From contig DATBFG010000062.1 in assembly GCA_036558645.1 (NCBI GenBank), forward strand, positions 1 to 26,713: a stretch of DNA of 26,713 nt, written 5' to 3'. Source of the stretch: DATBFG01 sp036558645 (GTDB taxonomy: Bacteria > Acidobacteriota > Terriglobia > Terriglobales > Acidobacteriaceae). Below are positions 1 through 11,035 of the stretch, in pieces; position 1 is the stretch's first letter, and each line of letters opens with the position of its first letter. A program made the position numbers and the translations under genes. Below the pieces are notes generated by a model. It ran no database searches. It saw nothing but the letters and a program-made list of their open reading frames with translations, and was not told the origin of the DNA.

Positions 1-6
1 TAGCAC

Positions 7-438
7 TCATTGACCCGTAACGGGTGTCCACTGTGCCGATGCCACCTTCCACTTACCCGCACTTTGGACGAAAACGACTGTCGTTGCATCCTTCGAGTTC
101 TCCTTCGGTGACTTCGTCGCCAGGATCCCCGTAAGGATGGCAATATCACCGAAGCGATGGACCGACACATCGCTCAGCGTCCGCTCGGTCTGGGGGTTAC
201 TCTGGGCTTTCTCGCCGGCCCTGGGCTTGGGCTTCGTCCATATGAGCCCTGTAGGCATGATCAGCACGAGTTTTTCCACCTCCATCTGGTCCATGGTGGT
301 GCCGTCACCGCTGTCAAAAGCGCGGAACCATTTGGCGTGCAGACTCTCGAGTTCTGACCGCAGCTTGGTATCCGCACCCTGAGCCATAAGCAATGTTGAG
401 CAAAGCAGAGTCATCAGCGTAACCGCTACCGAACGCAT
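7..438 (-). CDS. Secreted SnoaL/DUF4440-like (NTF2-fold) protein
   Basis: A 143-residue protein with a clear Sec signal peptide (hydrophobic residues 4-18, likely cleavage after Ala19 in LLMAQ). The mature part has the pattern of small NTF2-fold DUF4440/SnoaL-like proteins: an N-terminal helix with LHAKWFRAFDSGD, then strands ending in GKWKVASAQWTPV. Such proteins bind small ligands or act as accessory domains; no catalytic role can be assigned. The start is well supported: AAAGGAGGTT lies just upstream of the ATG on the minus strand. The stop is a TGA almost at the window edge, so its downstream neighbour is not visible. Fold assignment is by pattern only; the secreted small-protein call is firmer than the family. 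Confidence 0.75.
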   Translation of the reverse strand: MRSVAVTLMTLLCSTLLMAQGADTKLRSELESLHAKWFRAFDSGDGTTMDQMEVEKLVLIMPTGLIWTKPKPRAGEKAQSNPQTERTLSDVSVHRFGDIAILTGILATKSPKENSKDATTVVFVQSAGKWKVASAQWTPVTGQ

Positions 439-611
439 TGGAACCTCCTTTGTTAGGTCATCTCTCGATCCTAGGTATTTTCGTTAGGGACATTATGCCA
501 AAGCAATTTCGGGGTCCAGCAGCAAAGTGAATCGTTGCAGCCTGCCGTTAGAACAGGCATGCGCCGATTGTTCGTCTCTGCAGAACTCCATGACAGATCC
601 GCATGTTCCGC

Positions 612-640
612 AAGAAAAAGACCGGGCTAACCAGCCCGGC
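612..640 (-). terminator. Rho-independent terminator of the HAF-repeat gene
   Basis: Read on the minus strand, a perfect 7-bp GC-rich stem (arms 622-628 and 633-639, CCGGGCT/AGCCCGG, 4-nt loop) is followed by TCTTTTTCTT. It begins about 26 bases past the stop of the gene ending at 666. Confidence 0.85.
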
Positions 641-665
641 CTGATCATGAATCAGAATTCTCAGT

Positions 666-1562
666 TTACGGCGTAACCGTCATCCCGTGGATGTTGCCGT
701 CGCTTCCCGTGTAGCGTCCCGTAATAACGCCCGCGTTGTTAATACCACGGCAACGGGTTTCGCTTGATCCCGGGAAATTGACCGGGGTGTACTGCGTGCC
801 GACACGGAGGTAACCCTGGAAAGGCCCAGCAGTATCGGTGCCCCAGAGTCCAACCAGATCGCCGCTATCATTGATTCTATCGACCGCGGTTACGATAACT
901 CCTTGTCGCGGAAAGCTAACATCCGTGAACGTTTGTCCGACGAGAGTAAAGCCGTGCTGTACGCCGGCGGAGTCAAAGTAGATTCCGCCCATCTGGTTGT
1001 GATTGTTGATCGCGGTGATTTCGGTCAGCAACGCGCCGTTCGGTGCGTCGAAAACCTTGTACTGACCGTTGCGCAGAATAAATCCTCTGAACACGCCTGA
1101 CACATCAACAAACGTGCCAACGATGATGCCTGCGTTGTTGATGCTCCAGGCATTGGTGAGAGTCGATCCCGGCGGATCGAGCGTAGTGACGTTGCCCTTG
1201 TCGAACATGAACCCGTGAGTCAACCCGTCGCTGAGAATCGCCCATCCGACGATCTGGTTCTTGTCATTGATGCCGTACGCACGCGATTGGCTGGATCCAG
1301 GTATTCGCACGTTCCGGAAGGTCCCATTAACATTTACCCAGGCGTGAGCGGTTCCCGGAGTATTGGGGTCGTCGCAGAGATTGTCGCTGCACTGGTGTCC
1401 GACCATTACACCATTCCGGTTGATATCGTTAACATCGGTCTCGACAGCGCCGGCAAAGTCAACGGTGGTGAAGATGGGAGCTCTTTGAGCATGCGCCCTT
1501 GCAACCGTCAGAGTTACAAGGAAGACGAGGGAACAACAGAGTACGCCTATTTTTCTTGCCAT
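666..1562 (-). CDS. Secreted HAF-repeat protein
   Basis: A 298-residue exported protein. Residues 1-25 form a Sec signal peptide (cleavage probably after AHA25). The rest is a tandem series of beta-rich units with the HAF signature, in which an 'IN..G.IVG' turn recurs: INRNGVMVGH, INDKNQIVGW, INNAGIIVGT, INNHNQMGGI, INDSGDLVGL and INNAGVITGR. Each is followed by a strand such as HGFMFDKG or RGFILRNG. This is the extracellular HAF-repeat family (named for a common His-Ala-Phe tripeptide), common in Acidobacteria; its role is unknown and a beta-propeller fold is likely. AGGAGG lies 10 nt upstream of the ATG, and a promoter and a terminator flank the gene, so it is probably a single-gene unit. 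Confidence 0.85.
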   Translation of the reverse strand: MARKIGVLCCSLVFLVTLTVARAHAQRAPIFTTVDFAGAVETDVNDINRNGVMVGHQCSDNLCDDPNTPGTAHAWVNVNGTFRNVRIPGSSQSRAYGINDKNQIVGWAILSDGLTHGFMFDKGNVTTLDPPGSTLTNAWSINNAGIIVGTFVDVSGVFRGFILRNGQYKVFDAPNGALLTEITAINNHNQMGGIYFDSAGVQHGFTLVGQTFTDVSFPRQGVIVTAVDRINDSGDLVGLWGTDTAGPFQGYLRVGTQYTPVNFPGSSETRCRGINNAGVITGRYTGSDGNIHGMTVTP

Positions 1563-1595
1563 TTGGGGGTGGCCTCCTAGAGTTTTCGGCGCGCC

Positions 1596-1623
1596 ATCTT
1601 ATAACAGTTTCACCTCGAGTCAA
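1596..1623 (-). promoter_or_regulatory. Predicted sigma-70 promoter of the HAF-repeat gene
   Basis: On the minus strand TTGACT (1618-1623) is separated by 16 nt from TAAGAT (1596-1601), about 33 nt upstream of the ATG at 1562. It is a good but not perfect housekeeping-type match. Confidence 0.5.
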
Positions 1624-1822
1624 GCGGCTTTGTTGAGGATTTCACTATTTTTCGGCAAGGGGACTGATTGCTCAGGAAATTCGGCCCTCCCTGGAAGCTC
1701 TTATTCCACAAGCAGTTTGGAGGACTGGAACTCCAGGTCAGACTGGCATACAGGATTCACTGTATGTCATCCGCTTAACCATAGGCTTAACATCCAGCGT
1801 TGGTCAGTCAGGCTTCCGAATA

Positions 1823-4282
1823 GTGTCCAATGAGTCGAGCTGGGGCAGCGAGTCACTGCGTGACTTCGCCGCTTTGGGGGAACGCGCTTCTGTGAGAATC
1901 CTCGTCGTCGATGACCACGAAGTAGTCCGCCGTGGCGTGGTGGCCCTGCTCTCTTCCCAAACCGATTATGAGGTCTGTGGTGAGGCCATCGACGGACATG
2001 ATGCCGTCGAGAAAGCGCTCGAGCTCCAGCCCGACGTCATCGTCATGGACATCAGCATGCCCAACCTCAATGGGCTGGAAGCTACACGTCTCATCCGTCA
2101 TCGTTTGCCGCATTCTGAGGTACTCGTTCTGAGCCAGCACGAATCTGGAGAAATGGTTCGTCAGGCGTTCAACGCAGGAGCGCGCGGCTACGTGGTGAAG
2201 TCGTCGATTGCCCGCGATCTGCTCAAGGCGGTTGACGCCGTTGGCCAGCATGAACCATTCGTGGACGGCCTCCCTTCGGGGCCAAAGAAATCCGAGCGCC
2301 ATACCGACGCACGAGAAATTCTGCGGAGCAGCGCTGCATTGGAGCAGGCCTTGCGTGAAAGCGAGGAACTGTACCGATCGACCTTTGAACTGGCCGCGGT
2401 AGGCGTGGCTCACGTCAGTGCCGAAGGCAAATGGTTGCGCGTCAATCGTAAGCTGTGCGAGATCGTTGGATACACACAAGAAGAACTGCTGGAACGATCA
2501 TTTCAGGAGATCACTCACCCCGACGACCTGGGGCCGGATATTGCCCAAATGAAAGACATGTTGGCCGGCTCGACCAATCAGTACTCAATCGAGAAGCGTT
2601 ACATCCGTAAGGATGGAACGCAGGTATGGATACGATTGAGCGTATCCGCGGTCCGCGATTCCAACCAGAAGCTGAAACACTTTATCTCCGTCATTGAGGA
2701 AATCGGGGCTCGAAAGGAAGCGGAAGAATCGCGCGCACTACTAGCCACGTATGAGAAAGATCGCTTTCGCCTCGCGGCGATTGTTGAATCGTCAGACGAC
2801 CCCATCATTTCAAAGGATCTGAACGGAATTATCACAAGCTGGAATTCCGCGGCCGAGCGCGTGTTTGGATACAAGTCCGAGGAGATCGTCGGAAAGTCGA
2901 TCATGACCATCATTCCGCCCGAACTTCATCATGAAGAAGATTTCATCCTGGGGAGACTGCGCAAGGGCGAACGCATCGGACAGTTCGAAACGATCCGCCT
3001 GACCAAGAATGGAAGGCGGCTTGATGTATCGCTGTCGATCTCGCCGGTGCGCAACTCGCAAGGCAAGATCGTTGGCGCTTCGAAGATTGCCCATGACATT
3101 ACCGAGCGCAAACGCGCCGAGGCAGCCCTGCGCGAGAGCGAAGACCGATTCCGAACCATGGCCGATACGGCGCCCGTCCTTATATGCGTGTCGGATCGTG
3201 AGGGGAACTGCACTTTCTTCAATCGCCCGTGGCTCGAATTCACGGGGCGATCGCTGGAACAGGAACTGGGCATGGGCTGGGGCGATGACATCCATCCCGA
3301 CGATAAGTCTCAAGCGCTGGATACGTACCGGTCGAGCCTGGTGACACGAAAGCCGTACACGATGGAATATCGGCTTAAGCGTGCGGATGGCCAATATCGC
3401 TGGGTTCTTTATCACAGTGTCCCACGGTACACGGGGAAAGACGAACTGGCAGGCTTTGTTGCGATTGGGACGGACACGACGGAGCGGAAGGAGGCAGAAA
3501 GTGCTCTGCGGGCCTCGCATGCAGATCTGGAACAGCGCGTCCGCGAACGCACGGCGGAACTGATAGAAAAAAACAACAATCTGATCATGCAAGCCTCGGT
3601 CATCCGCGACCTTTCACGCCGGTTGCTCCAGATTCAGGACCAGGAGAGGCACCGTATTGCGCGCGAGATGCACGATAGCGTGGGCCAATTGCTGGCGGCC
3701 ATGAGTATGAATTTCGCGCAAGTGCTGCCGGAATCTCCCAAGCTGAGCCCCAGTGCCTCGAAGGCTCTCTTCGACAATGCAGAACTACTCGAACATACGA
3801 CACGAGAGGTGCGCACTCTGTCCCACCTCCTGCACCCGCCGTTGCTGGACGAAGCCGGCATTGGCTCGGCCCTGCGCATGTTTGTGGACGGATTTACGCA
3901 ACGTAGCAACATTGCAGTTAATCTTGAACTGCCGTCGGATGTTGCGCGCCTTCCCAACGAGATCGAACTCACCATATTTCGGATGGTCCAGGAAAGCCTG
4001 ACCAACATTCATCGCCACGCCGACAGCCGCACAGCTTCCATTCGTCTCTCCTTCCATGACGACCAGGTGCAACTGGAAATCAGCGATGCGGGAAAAGGAA
4101 TCCCCGAGGACAAAATGGCTCTCCTGAATTCGTCACGGGGAACAGGCGTCGGCATCCGCGGAATGCGGGAAAGACTACACCAGCTCGGTGGAGATCTGGA
4201 GATTGAATCCACTAGTCAAGGTACGAGGTTGCGGGCTACGGTTCCCGTCACCCAGATGGCAGCAGCAACCGATTTGGCTTGA
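1823..4282 (+). CDS. Hybrid sensor: NarL-type receiver, three PAS domains, HisKA_3 histidine kinase
   Basis: An 819-residue soluble signalling protein with no membrane segment. Residues 24-130 are a CheY-like receiver with acidic pair Asp30/Asp31, phospho-acceptor Asp76 (VMDISMP), Ser104 and Lys126. Three PAS/PAC domains follow (about 180-300, 315-430 and 440-560), the last two ending in DITERK/DTTERK, then a coiled coil with LEQRVRERTAEL. The kinase is of the NarX/DesK class: His617 in REMHDSVGQ (HisKA_3), then a GHKL ATPase with Asn728, Asp755 (SDAGKG) and a GTGVGIRGMRERL lid. The receiver resembles those normally fused to a LuxR-type DNA-binding domain, here replaced by sensor and kinase modules. 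The start is uncertain: GTG at 1823 has no clear ribosome site, whereas an in-frame GTG at 1892 is preceded by GGGGGA and starts right at the receiver. No response regulator is adjacent. Confidence 0.92.
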   Translation: MSNESSWGSESLRDFAALGERASVRILVVDDHEVVRRGVVALLSSQTDYEVCGEAIDGHDAVEKALELQPDVIVMDISMPNLNGLEATRLIRHRLPHSEVLVLSQHESGEMVRQAFNAGARGYVVKSSIARDLLKAVDAVGQHEPFVDGLPSGPKKSERHTDAREILRSSAALEQALRESEELYRSTFELAAVGVAHVSAEGKWLRVNRKLCEIVGYTQEELLERSFQEITHPDDLGPDIAQMKDMLAGSTNQYSIEKRYIRKDGTQVWIRLSVSAVRDSNQKLKHFISVIEEIGARKEAEESRALLATYEKDRFRLAAIVESSDDPIISKDLNGIITSWNSAAERVFGYKSEEIVGKSIMTIIPPELHHEEDFILGRLRKGERIGQFETIRLTKNGRRLDVSLSISPVRNSQGKIVGASKIAHDITERKRAEAALRESEDRFRTMADTAPVLICVSDREGNCTFFNRPWLEFTGRSLEQELGMGWGDDIHPDDKSQALDTYRSSLVTRKPYTMEYRLKRADGQYRWVLYHSVPRYTGKDELAGFVAIGTDTTERKEAESALRASHADLEQRVRERTAELIEKNNNLIMQASVIRDLSRRLLQIQDQERHRIAREMHDSVGQLLAAMSMNFAQVLPESPKLSPSASKALFDNAELLEHTTREVRTLSHLLHPPLLDEAGIGSALRMFVDGFTQRSNIAVNLELPSDVARLPNEIELTIFRMVQESLTNIHRHADSRTASIRLSFHDDQVQLEISDAGKGIPEDKMALLNSSRGTGVGIRGMRERLHQLGGDLEIESTSQGTRLRATVPVTQMAAATDLA

Positions 4283-4484
4283 TACTTCCCTGCCCTTACG
4301 CCCCACTTACTGTAGATGTTATGTCACCACGTCCATGTTATGTGATTCGCCCGCAGCGACATCCGTAGTCATAAATCTGCTATCCAAACATCCGTAACAC
4401 ACGTCTAGCGGGTTAGAGGCGAACGAAGACTGTGTTTCTACAGTCGGCTTCTACTCTTCCACTTCATCACGAAGGAGCAATCCG

Positions 4485-5987
4485 ATGCGCACGCATGGCT
4501 TCACCCCTTTCCTATGTACCACGATCCTTGCCTTGTGCACTGGCATTTGGACCTCGTGCAGCAACACCGAAAACAGAGGCAGCGCAGCTGCTTCATCAGA
4601 CAACGGCAAGATTCCCATCACTACCAGTTCCGACGAAGCGCGAAAGGAATTTATTCAAGGCCGAGACCTGTCAGAAAAACTTCTGGCCCAAGATTCGCTG
4701 GCGCATTTCGATAAGGCCATCGCGCTCGATCCAAATTTTGCATCAGCAGAGTTAGCGCGGGCAAACTCCTCCCCCACACCAAACGAGTTCTTCGATCATC
4801 AGAAAAAAGCGATCAGTCTGGCCGACAAGGTTTCGGAACCGGAGCGCCTGCTGATCCTCGCGAACCAATCTGGCGCCAATGGTGACGTCACGGCGCAGAA
4901 AGCTGATCTTGAAAAGCTGGTTGCCGCGTGCCCCAATGATGAAAGAGCTCACTTCGCTCTGGCGCAATTCTATTTTGGCCAGCAGGATTATGCCCCGGCC
5001 ATCGAGCACTACAAGAAGGCAACTGGGATCGCTCCAAACTATTCGATCGCTTATAACCTGCTGGGCTATGCCTATCGTCAACAAGGTGATTATGAGAACG
5101 CTGAGCAGGCCTTCAAAAAATACATCGAACTTATTCCGAACGATCCCAACCCTTACGACTCTTATGCAGAGTTGTTGCTGAAGATGGGACGGTTCGATGA
5201 ATCGATCGTGCAGTATCGTAGGGCTCTGACGGTCGATCCGCATTTTGTGCCATCGCATTTTGGCATCTCGGCGGACTTGACGTACCTGGGTAAGCATTCG
5301 GAAGCGGAGTCCGAGCTTCAAACGATGGCCTCGGTCGCCAGGAATGACGGCGAACTGCGCACGGCATTGTTCGGCATGGCAGTAGTAGCAGCCGACAGCG
5401 GACAACTGGCAAAGGCTGCACAACAGATCGACAAGGAATACGCTGTCGCAGAAAAGAAGAACGACAACGCGAACATGTCCGCGGACTTGCAGGCACGCGG
5501 CATCATTAACCTCGAAGCACAAAAGCTCGATGCCGCACAGAAAGACTTCGAGCGCTCGCTGCAGTTGATCGAAGACTCAAGCTTGTCACAAGAAATCAAG
5601 GACAATGCCAAGCTTCAGAACCACTTCAACCTCGCCGCGGTAGCAATCGCGAAGAAAGATTTCTCCACGGCCCAGACGCATGTGGACGAGTACAAACAGG
5701 GCGCCGAGACCTCGAAGAACGCTCCGCAGATCAGGCTCTCGCATGAAATTGCCGGCAGACTCGCAGTCGCGCAGAAGGACTGGGATAAGGCGATTGGAGA
5801 ACTTGAACAGTCGAATTTGCAGGATCCTAGAAACCTCTATCGCCTGGCCGAGTGTTATCGAGGAAAGGGCGATGCAGCGAAGGCAAAGGAATATGCCGCA
5901 AAGGCGGCTAACTTCAATTCCTTGCCTGCCCTGCCGTATGCGTTCATCCGCGTGAAAGCAAAGCAGTGGGCCGGTAGCAAGGCGTAG
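4485..5987 (+). CDS. TPR-repeat protein, probable lipoprotein
   Basis: A 500-residue exported protein. The N-terminus has a hydrophobic core (residues 8-22) followed by TSC25SN, which could be a lipobox although Trp at -3 is atypical. The body is an all-helical tetratricopeptide solenoid; the clearest units lie around residues 150-265 (for example DYAPAIEHYKKATGIAPNYS, GDYENAEQAFKKYIELIPND, GRFDESIVQYRRALTVDPHF), with further degenerate helices to the C-terminus. TPR proteins are protein-binding scaffolds; no partner is evident. GAAGGAG sits 7 nt before the ATG. It lies 202 nt after the histidine kinase gene, so co-transcription is possible but not shown, and it ends just before a bidirectional terminator. 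Confidence 0.88.
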   Translation: MRTHGFTPFLCTTILALCTGIWTSCSNTENRGSAAASSDNGKIPITTSSDEARKEFIQGRDLSEKLLAQDSLAHFDKAIALDPNFASAELARANSSPTPNEFFDHQKKAISLADKVSEPERLLILANQSGANGDVTAQKADLEKLVAACPNDERAHFALAQFYFGQQDYAPAIEHYKKATGIAPNYSIAYNLLGYAYRQQGDYENAEQAFKKYIELIPNDPNPYDSYAELLLKMGRFDESIVQYRRALTVDPHFVPSHFGISADLTYLGKHSEAESELQTMASVARNDGELRTALFGMAVVAADSGQLAKAAQQIDKEYAVAEKKNDNANMSADLQARGIINLEAQKLDAAQKDFERSLQLIEDSSLSQEIKDNAKLQNHFNLAAVAIAKKDFSTAQTHVDEYKQGAETSKNAPQIRLSHEIAGRLAVAQKDWDKAIGELEQSNLQDPRNLYRLAECYRGKGDAAKAKEYAAKAANFNSLPALPYAFIRVKAKQWAGSKA

Positions 5988-6009
5988 GCCGGCACAACGC
6001 CGAGACCAT

Positions 6010-6040
6010 AAAAAAGGCCGCCCGAAAGGGCGGCCGCTTT
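6010..6040. terminator. Bidirectional terminator between convergent genes
   Basis: A perfect 8-bp stem (6016-6023 GGCCGCCC, 6028-6035 GGGCGGCC) with a GAAA tetraloop. On the minus strand it is followed by six T (6010-6015), a strong terminator for the radical SAM gene ending at 6068. On the plus strand only GCTTTG follows, so stopping of the TPR gene is weaker. Confidence 0.85.
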
Positions 6041-6067
6041 GCAACCTTAAAACTCTGAAACCTTGCG

Positions 6068-8233
<2,166 letters not shown>

Positions 8234-8762
8234 TCTTTCCTCTCGGTTTCCACGATTGGGGATGCGATCGCAAAAAATAAGGATCCACACCCCTGGGTTA
8301 AGCCTTATGCCTCAATCTTCAACTCAGAACACCACCGCCGATTGAACAACAGATGGTATTCTCCCTGACGTTAGTGGTACGACTATCCTATTGACCCGGC
8401 AGGACTAACACACGAAGAAGGCAATGAAAGGGTGAAAATGGGGGTTAAGCGGGTAAATGCGGCATTGGATGGGGTTAAGTTGTTGAAAAAGAAAGGCTGA
8501 AGGAACTCAGCGCAAACTGATTTCCCATCGAATGGGATTGCCGTTCATCGGGTGTCATGATTGTTTCCAATCCAAAAAAGCAGGACTGCTGGTTTATGCA
8601 TGCTTACCTTCTTCTCTAGGCAAGCGACGTCATCCAACTGAAATTCAGAGTCACTCGAATTCCTAATAGCGTGGGGTTCGACGTCAACGGGAAGATGTAA
8701 ACTTTCGGGAATCGAGGCGCCCTTCCGGCTTTTCCTACATTGCTTGGGTGACCATCCTTATC
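8234..8762. other. Divergent intergenic region with three GGGTTAAG repeats
   Basis: This 529-nt stretch separates the divergently transcribed radical SAM gene and the MFS gene, so it must hold both promoters, but I see no convincing -35/-10 pair for either. It contains GGGTTAAG in the same orientation at 8295-8302, 8442-8449 and 8472-8479, the last two exactly 30 bp apart. No small gene with a credible ribosome site was found. Confidence 0.45.
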
Positions 8763-10139
8763 ATGGCCTCCGGGAATTTACGCTACGTCATTTTCATTGC
8801 GGCCACTGCGGCTCTCGGGGGACTACTATTCGGTTTCGACATCGCCATCATTACCGGCGCAGGACTGTTCCTCACGCAGCATTTCGGGCTCAATGACCTC
8901 AGTCTAGGCTGGGCGTTCAGCTGCCTCCTGTTTGGCTGCATTCTGGGATCTGCCGTCGCGGGGCGCCTTTCGGATTTCTATGGGCGGCGCAAGGTCCTGC
9001 TCTGGGTGGCAGTTCTGTTCGCCCTCACATCGGCTGCTACGGGTCTAGCGCCCACTTTCAATGCATTCGTCATCGCCCGCTTCGTCGGGGGACTTGCGGT
9101 CGGAACCGCGTCCCTCGTTTCTCCGATGTATGTAGCTGAAGTTGCTCCGCCCAAACTCCGCGGAAGGCTCGGCGCGCTTTATCAACTCTCGATTGTTACC
9201 GGAATCCTGATTTCGTTCTGCATCAACTACCTGCTTCGTTCGGCCGGCCCCAACAACTGGCGGTACATGTTCATCACAGGAGTGATTCCATCCGTTCTCT
9301 TCTTCGTGCTGCTGTTGATTGCGCCCGAGACTCCGAGGTTTCTGTACAGGGTGGGCCGCCATGAAGATGCTAGGCGAATCCTGCAACACATCGCTGGCAG
9401 TGAAAATGTCGCCTTCGAAATGAACGAAATCGAAGCCAGCTTTCAGCAGAAACGCGGGTCATGGAGCCATCTTCTCCAGCCCGGAACGCGGCGAGCCGTG
9501 CTTGTTGGGTTTTGCCTTGCGATTTTGATTCACTTCTCCGGCATCAACACCATCATCGATTACGCGCCGTCCATCCTCCGCTCCGCCGGATGGAACATCG
9601 ACGCAGCGCTATTTTCAACGTTTATTATCGGAACCACCAACTTCGCCCTGACAATCGTTTCCTTCTGGACCATCGACCGCTATGGCCGCCGCCCGCTCTA
9701 TCTGGTCGGCTCCGTCGGTATGGCTGTGTCCCTTTTGTCATTGATGGTTGTAGTCATTACCGGCCAGTTCGAGGGATTGGTCGTACTGATCCTGATTCTG
9801 AGCTATTTGGTATTTTTCTGTTCATGCATCGGCCCGGTGTTCTGGACCCTTGTGCCCGAAATCTTCCCGAACCACATTCGCGGCACCGCAATGACTGTGC
9901 CGGTGTTGACGCAGTGGGTCGCGAACGCCGTCGTCGTGCTCGTCTTTCCCTACGCGTTTAACAGGATCGGAAAAGGAATCACCTTCGGATTTCTAGCCGC
10001 GATGGCGATTCTCCAGGCCATCTTTACGTGGGCTTTCGTTCCCGAGACGAAAGGCGTTCCGCTCGAAGAAATTGAACTCTTCTGGCAAACCGCAAAGAAC
10101 AAATCGAGTCTGAAGGTTGGGGTCGAAGCCACGGACTGA
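8763..10139 (+). CDS. Sugar-porter family MFS transporter
   Basis: A 458-residue polytopic inner-membrane protein with about 12 hydrophobic segments. It carries the sugar porter (XylE/GalP/GLUT) signatures: GGLLFGFD near the N-terminus, GRLSDFYGRRK (67-77) after TM2, the RFVGGLAVG...YVAEVAPPKLRG segment, PETPRFL (188-194) at the end of the first half, DRYGRRPLY in the second half, and PETKG (427-431) after TM12. Members import monosaccharides or polyols by proton symport or facilitated diffusion; the substrate cannot be read from sequence. ATG at 8763 was preferred because it gives the usual short N-terminus; an in-frame GTG at 8748 is possible, and neither has a clear ribosome site. The next gene starts 17 nt downstream, so the two form an operon. 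Confidence 0.92.
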   Translation: MASGNLRYVIFIAATAALGGLLFGFDIAIITGAGLFLTQHFGLNDLSLGWAFSCLLFGCILGSAVAGRLSDFYGRRKVLLWVAVLFALTSAATGLAPTFNAFVIARFVGGLAVGTASLVSPMYVAEVAPPKLRGRLGALYQLSIVTGILISFCINYLLRSAGPNNWRYMFITGVIPSVLFFVLLLIAPETPRFLYRVGRHEDARRILQHIAGSENVAFEMNEIEASFQQKRGSWSHLLQPGTRRAVLVGFCLAILIHFSGINTIIDYAPSILRSAGWNIDAALFSTFIIGTTNFALTIVSFWTIDRYGRRPLYLVGSVGMAVSLLSLMVVVITGQFEGLVVLILILSYLVFFCSCIGPVFWTLVPEIFPNHIRGTAMTVPVLTQWVANAVVVLVFPYAFNRIGKGITFGFLAAMAILQAIFTWAFVPETKGVPLEEIELFWQTAKNKSSLKVGVEATD

Positions 10140-10156
10140 GCAAGGAGGAACATGCG

Positions 10157-10999
10157 ATGCCGAAAACGCTAAGTGATACCGATCTTCGAAATTACCATCG
10201 CGATGGTTATGTCCTGATCAAAGGCCTGCTGAGCCCGAACGAAGTGGGTATGCTGTCTCGCGCCGCGCGTGAGGATCGCGTGCTCGATCAACATTCCTTC
10301 GGACGCGCCGACGGTGAAGGTGGCACAGTGCGATTGTCGCTGTGGAACCATCCGACAGATACGATCTACGGCATGATTGCGCGCTGTGAATCCATTGTCG
10401 GCGCAGCCGAGAAAATTCTGGAAGGCGAGGTGTATCACTATCACTCAAAGATGATCATGAAAGATCCAAAGGTCGGTGGTGCCTGGACCTGGCATCAGGA
10501 CTATGGATACTGGTATCACAACGGCGTACTGTTTCCGCTGTTGACCAGCGCGTACATCGCAGTCGATCCGGCAACTCGCGAAAACGGATGTATGCAGGTA
10601 ATCCGTCGCTCGCATGAACTCGGGAGAATCGAGCACTCGCTCAGCGGCGAACAAGCCGGTGCCAACAAGACTCGCGTGGACGAGGTCCTGAAGAAACTTG
10701 AATTGGTCTATGTCGAGATGGATCCTGGCGACGGTCTTTACTTCCACGCCAATCTGCTGCACCGCTCCGACCAGAACCGCTCCGACAAGCCTCGTTGGGC
10801 GATGATCTGCTGTTACAACGCGGCGCGTAACGATCCGTATATGGAATCGCATCATCCCCGCTACACGCCTCTGATCAAGGTAAAAGATGAAGAGATTCTG
10901 CGCGCGGCACAGAAGCGCTTCGGCGAGAACGAAGTCGCTGGCACCTGGCTCGATCCAGAGCACGAGACCAGCGCAAAGGCGTTACAGGAGAATAAGTAG
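10157..10999 (+). CDS. Phytanoyl-CoA dioxygenase (PhyH) family Fe(II)/2-oxoglutarate oxygenase
   Basis: A 280-residue cytosolic enzyme with the double-stranded beta-helix iron site: His113 and Asp115 in TWHQDYGYW, distal His202 in NLLHRSDQN, and Arg213 (KPRW) 11 residues further, matching the 2-oxoglutarate-binding Arg of the family. It should couple 2-oxoglutarate decarboxylation to hydroxylation of an unknown small substrate; bacterial members act on very different molecules and the family name does not imply phytanoyl-CoA. AAGGAGG is 8 nt before the ATG. The tight spacing to the sugar porter suggests the substrate may be an imported sugar-like or polyol compound (inference). Its 3' end converges on the TonB receptor gene with only 36 nt between them. 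Confidence 0.9.
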   Translation: MPKTLSDTDLRNYHRDGYVLIKGLLSPNEVGMLSRAAREDRVLDQHSFGRADGEGGTVRLSLWNHPTDTIYGMIARCESIVGAAEKILEGEVYHYHSKMIMKDPKVGGAWTWHQDYGYWYHNGVLFPLLTSAYIAVDPATRENGCMQVIRRSHELGRIEHSLSGEQAGANKTRVDEVLKKLELVYVEMDPGDGLYFHANLLHRSDQNRSDKPRWAMICCYNAARNDPYMESHHPRYTPLIKVKDEEILRAAQKRFGENEVAGTWLDPEHETSAKALQENK

Positions 11000-11035
11000 A
11001 TAGGTGCGGGGGGGAACCGCGCTGGATTTCTTCAA

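Noticed and set aside
1630..1833. A 67-residue plus-strand frame before the histidine kinase gene
   Set aside because: No ribosome site, no recognisable domain, and unusual composition; it overlaps the kinase start.
2810..3592. A 260-residue minus-strand frame opposite the histidine kinase
   Set aside because: Antisense shadow of PAS domains; no family pattern and no ribosome site.
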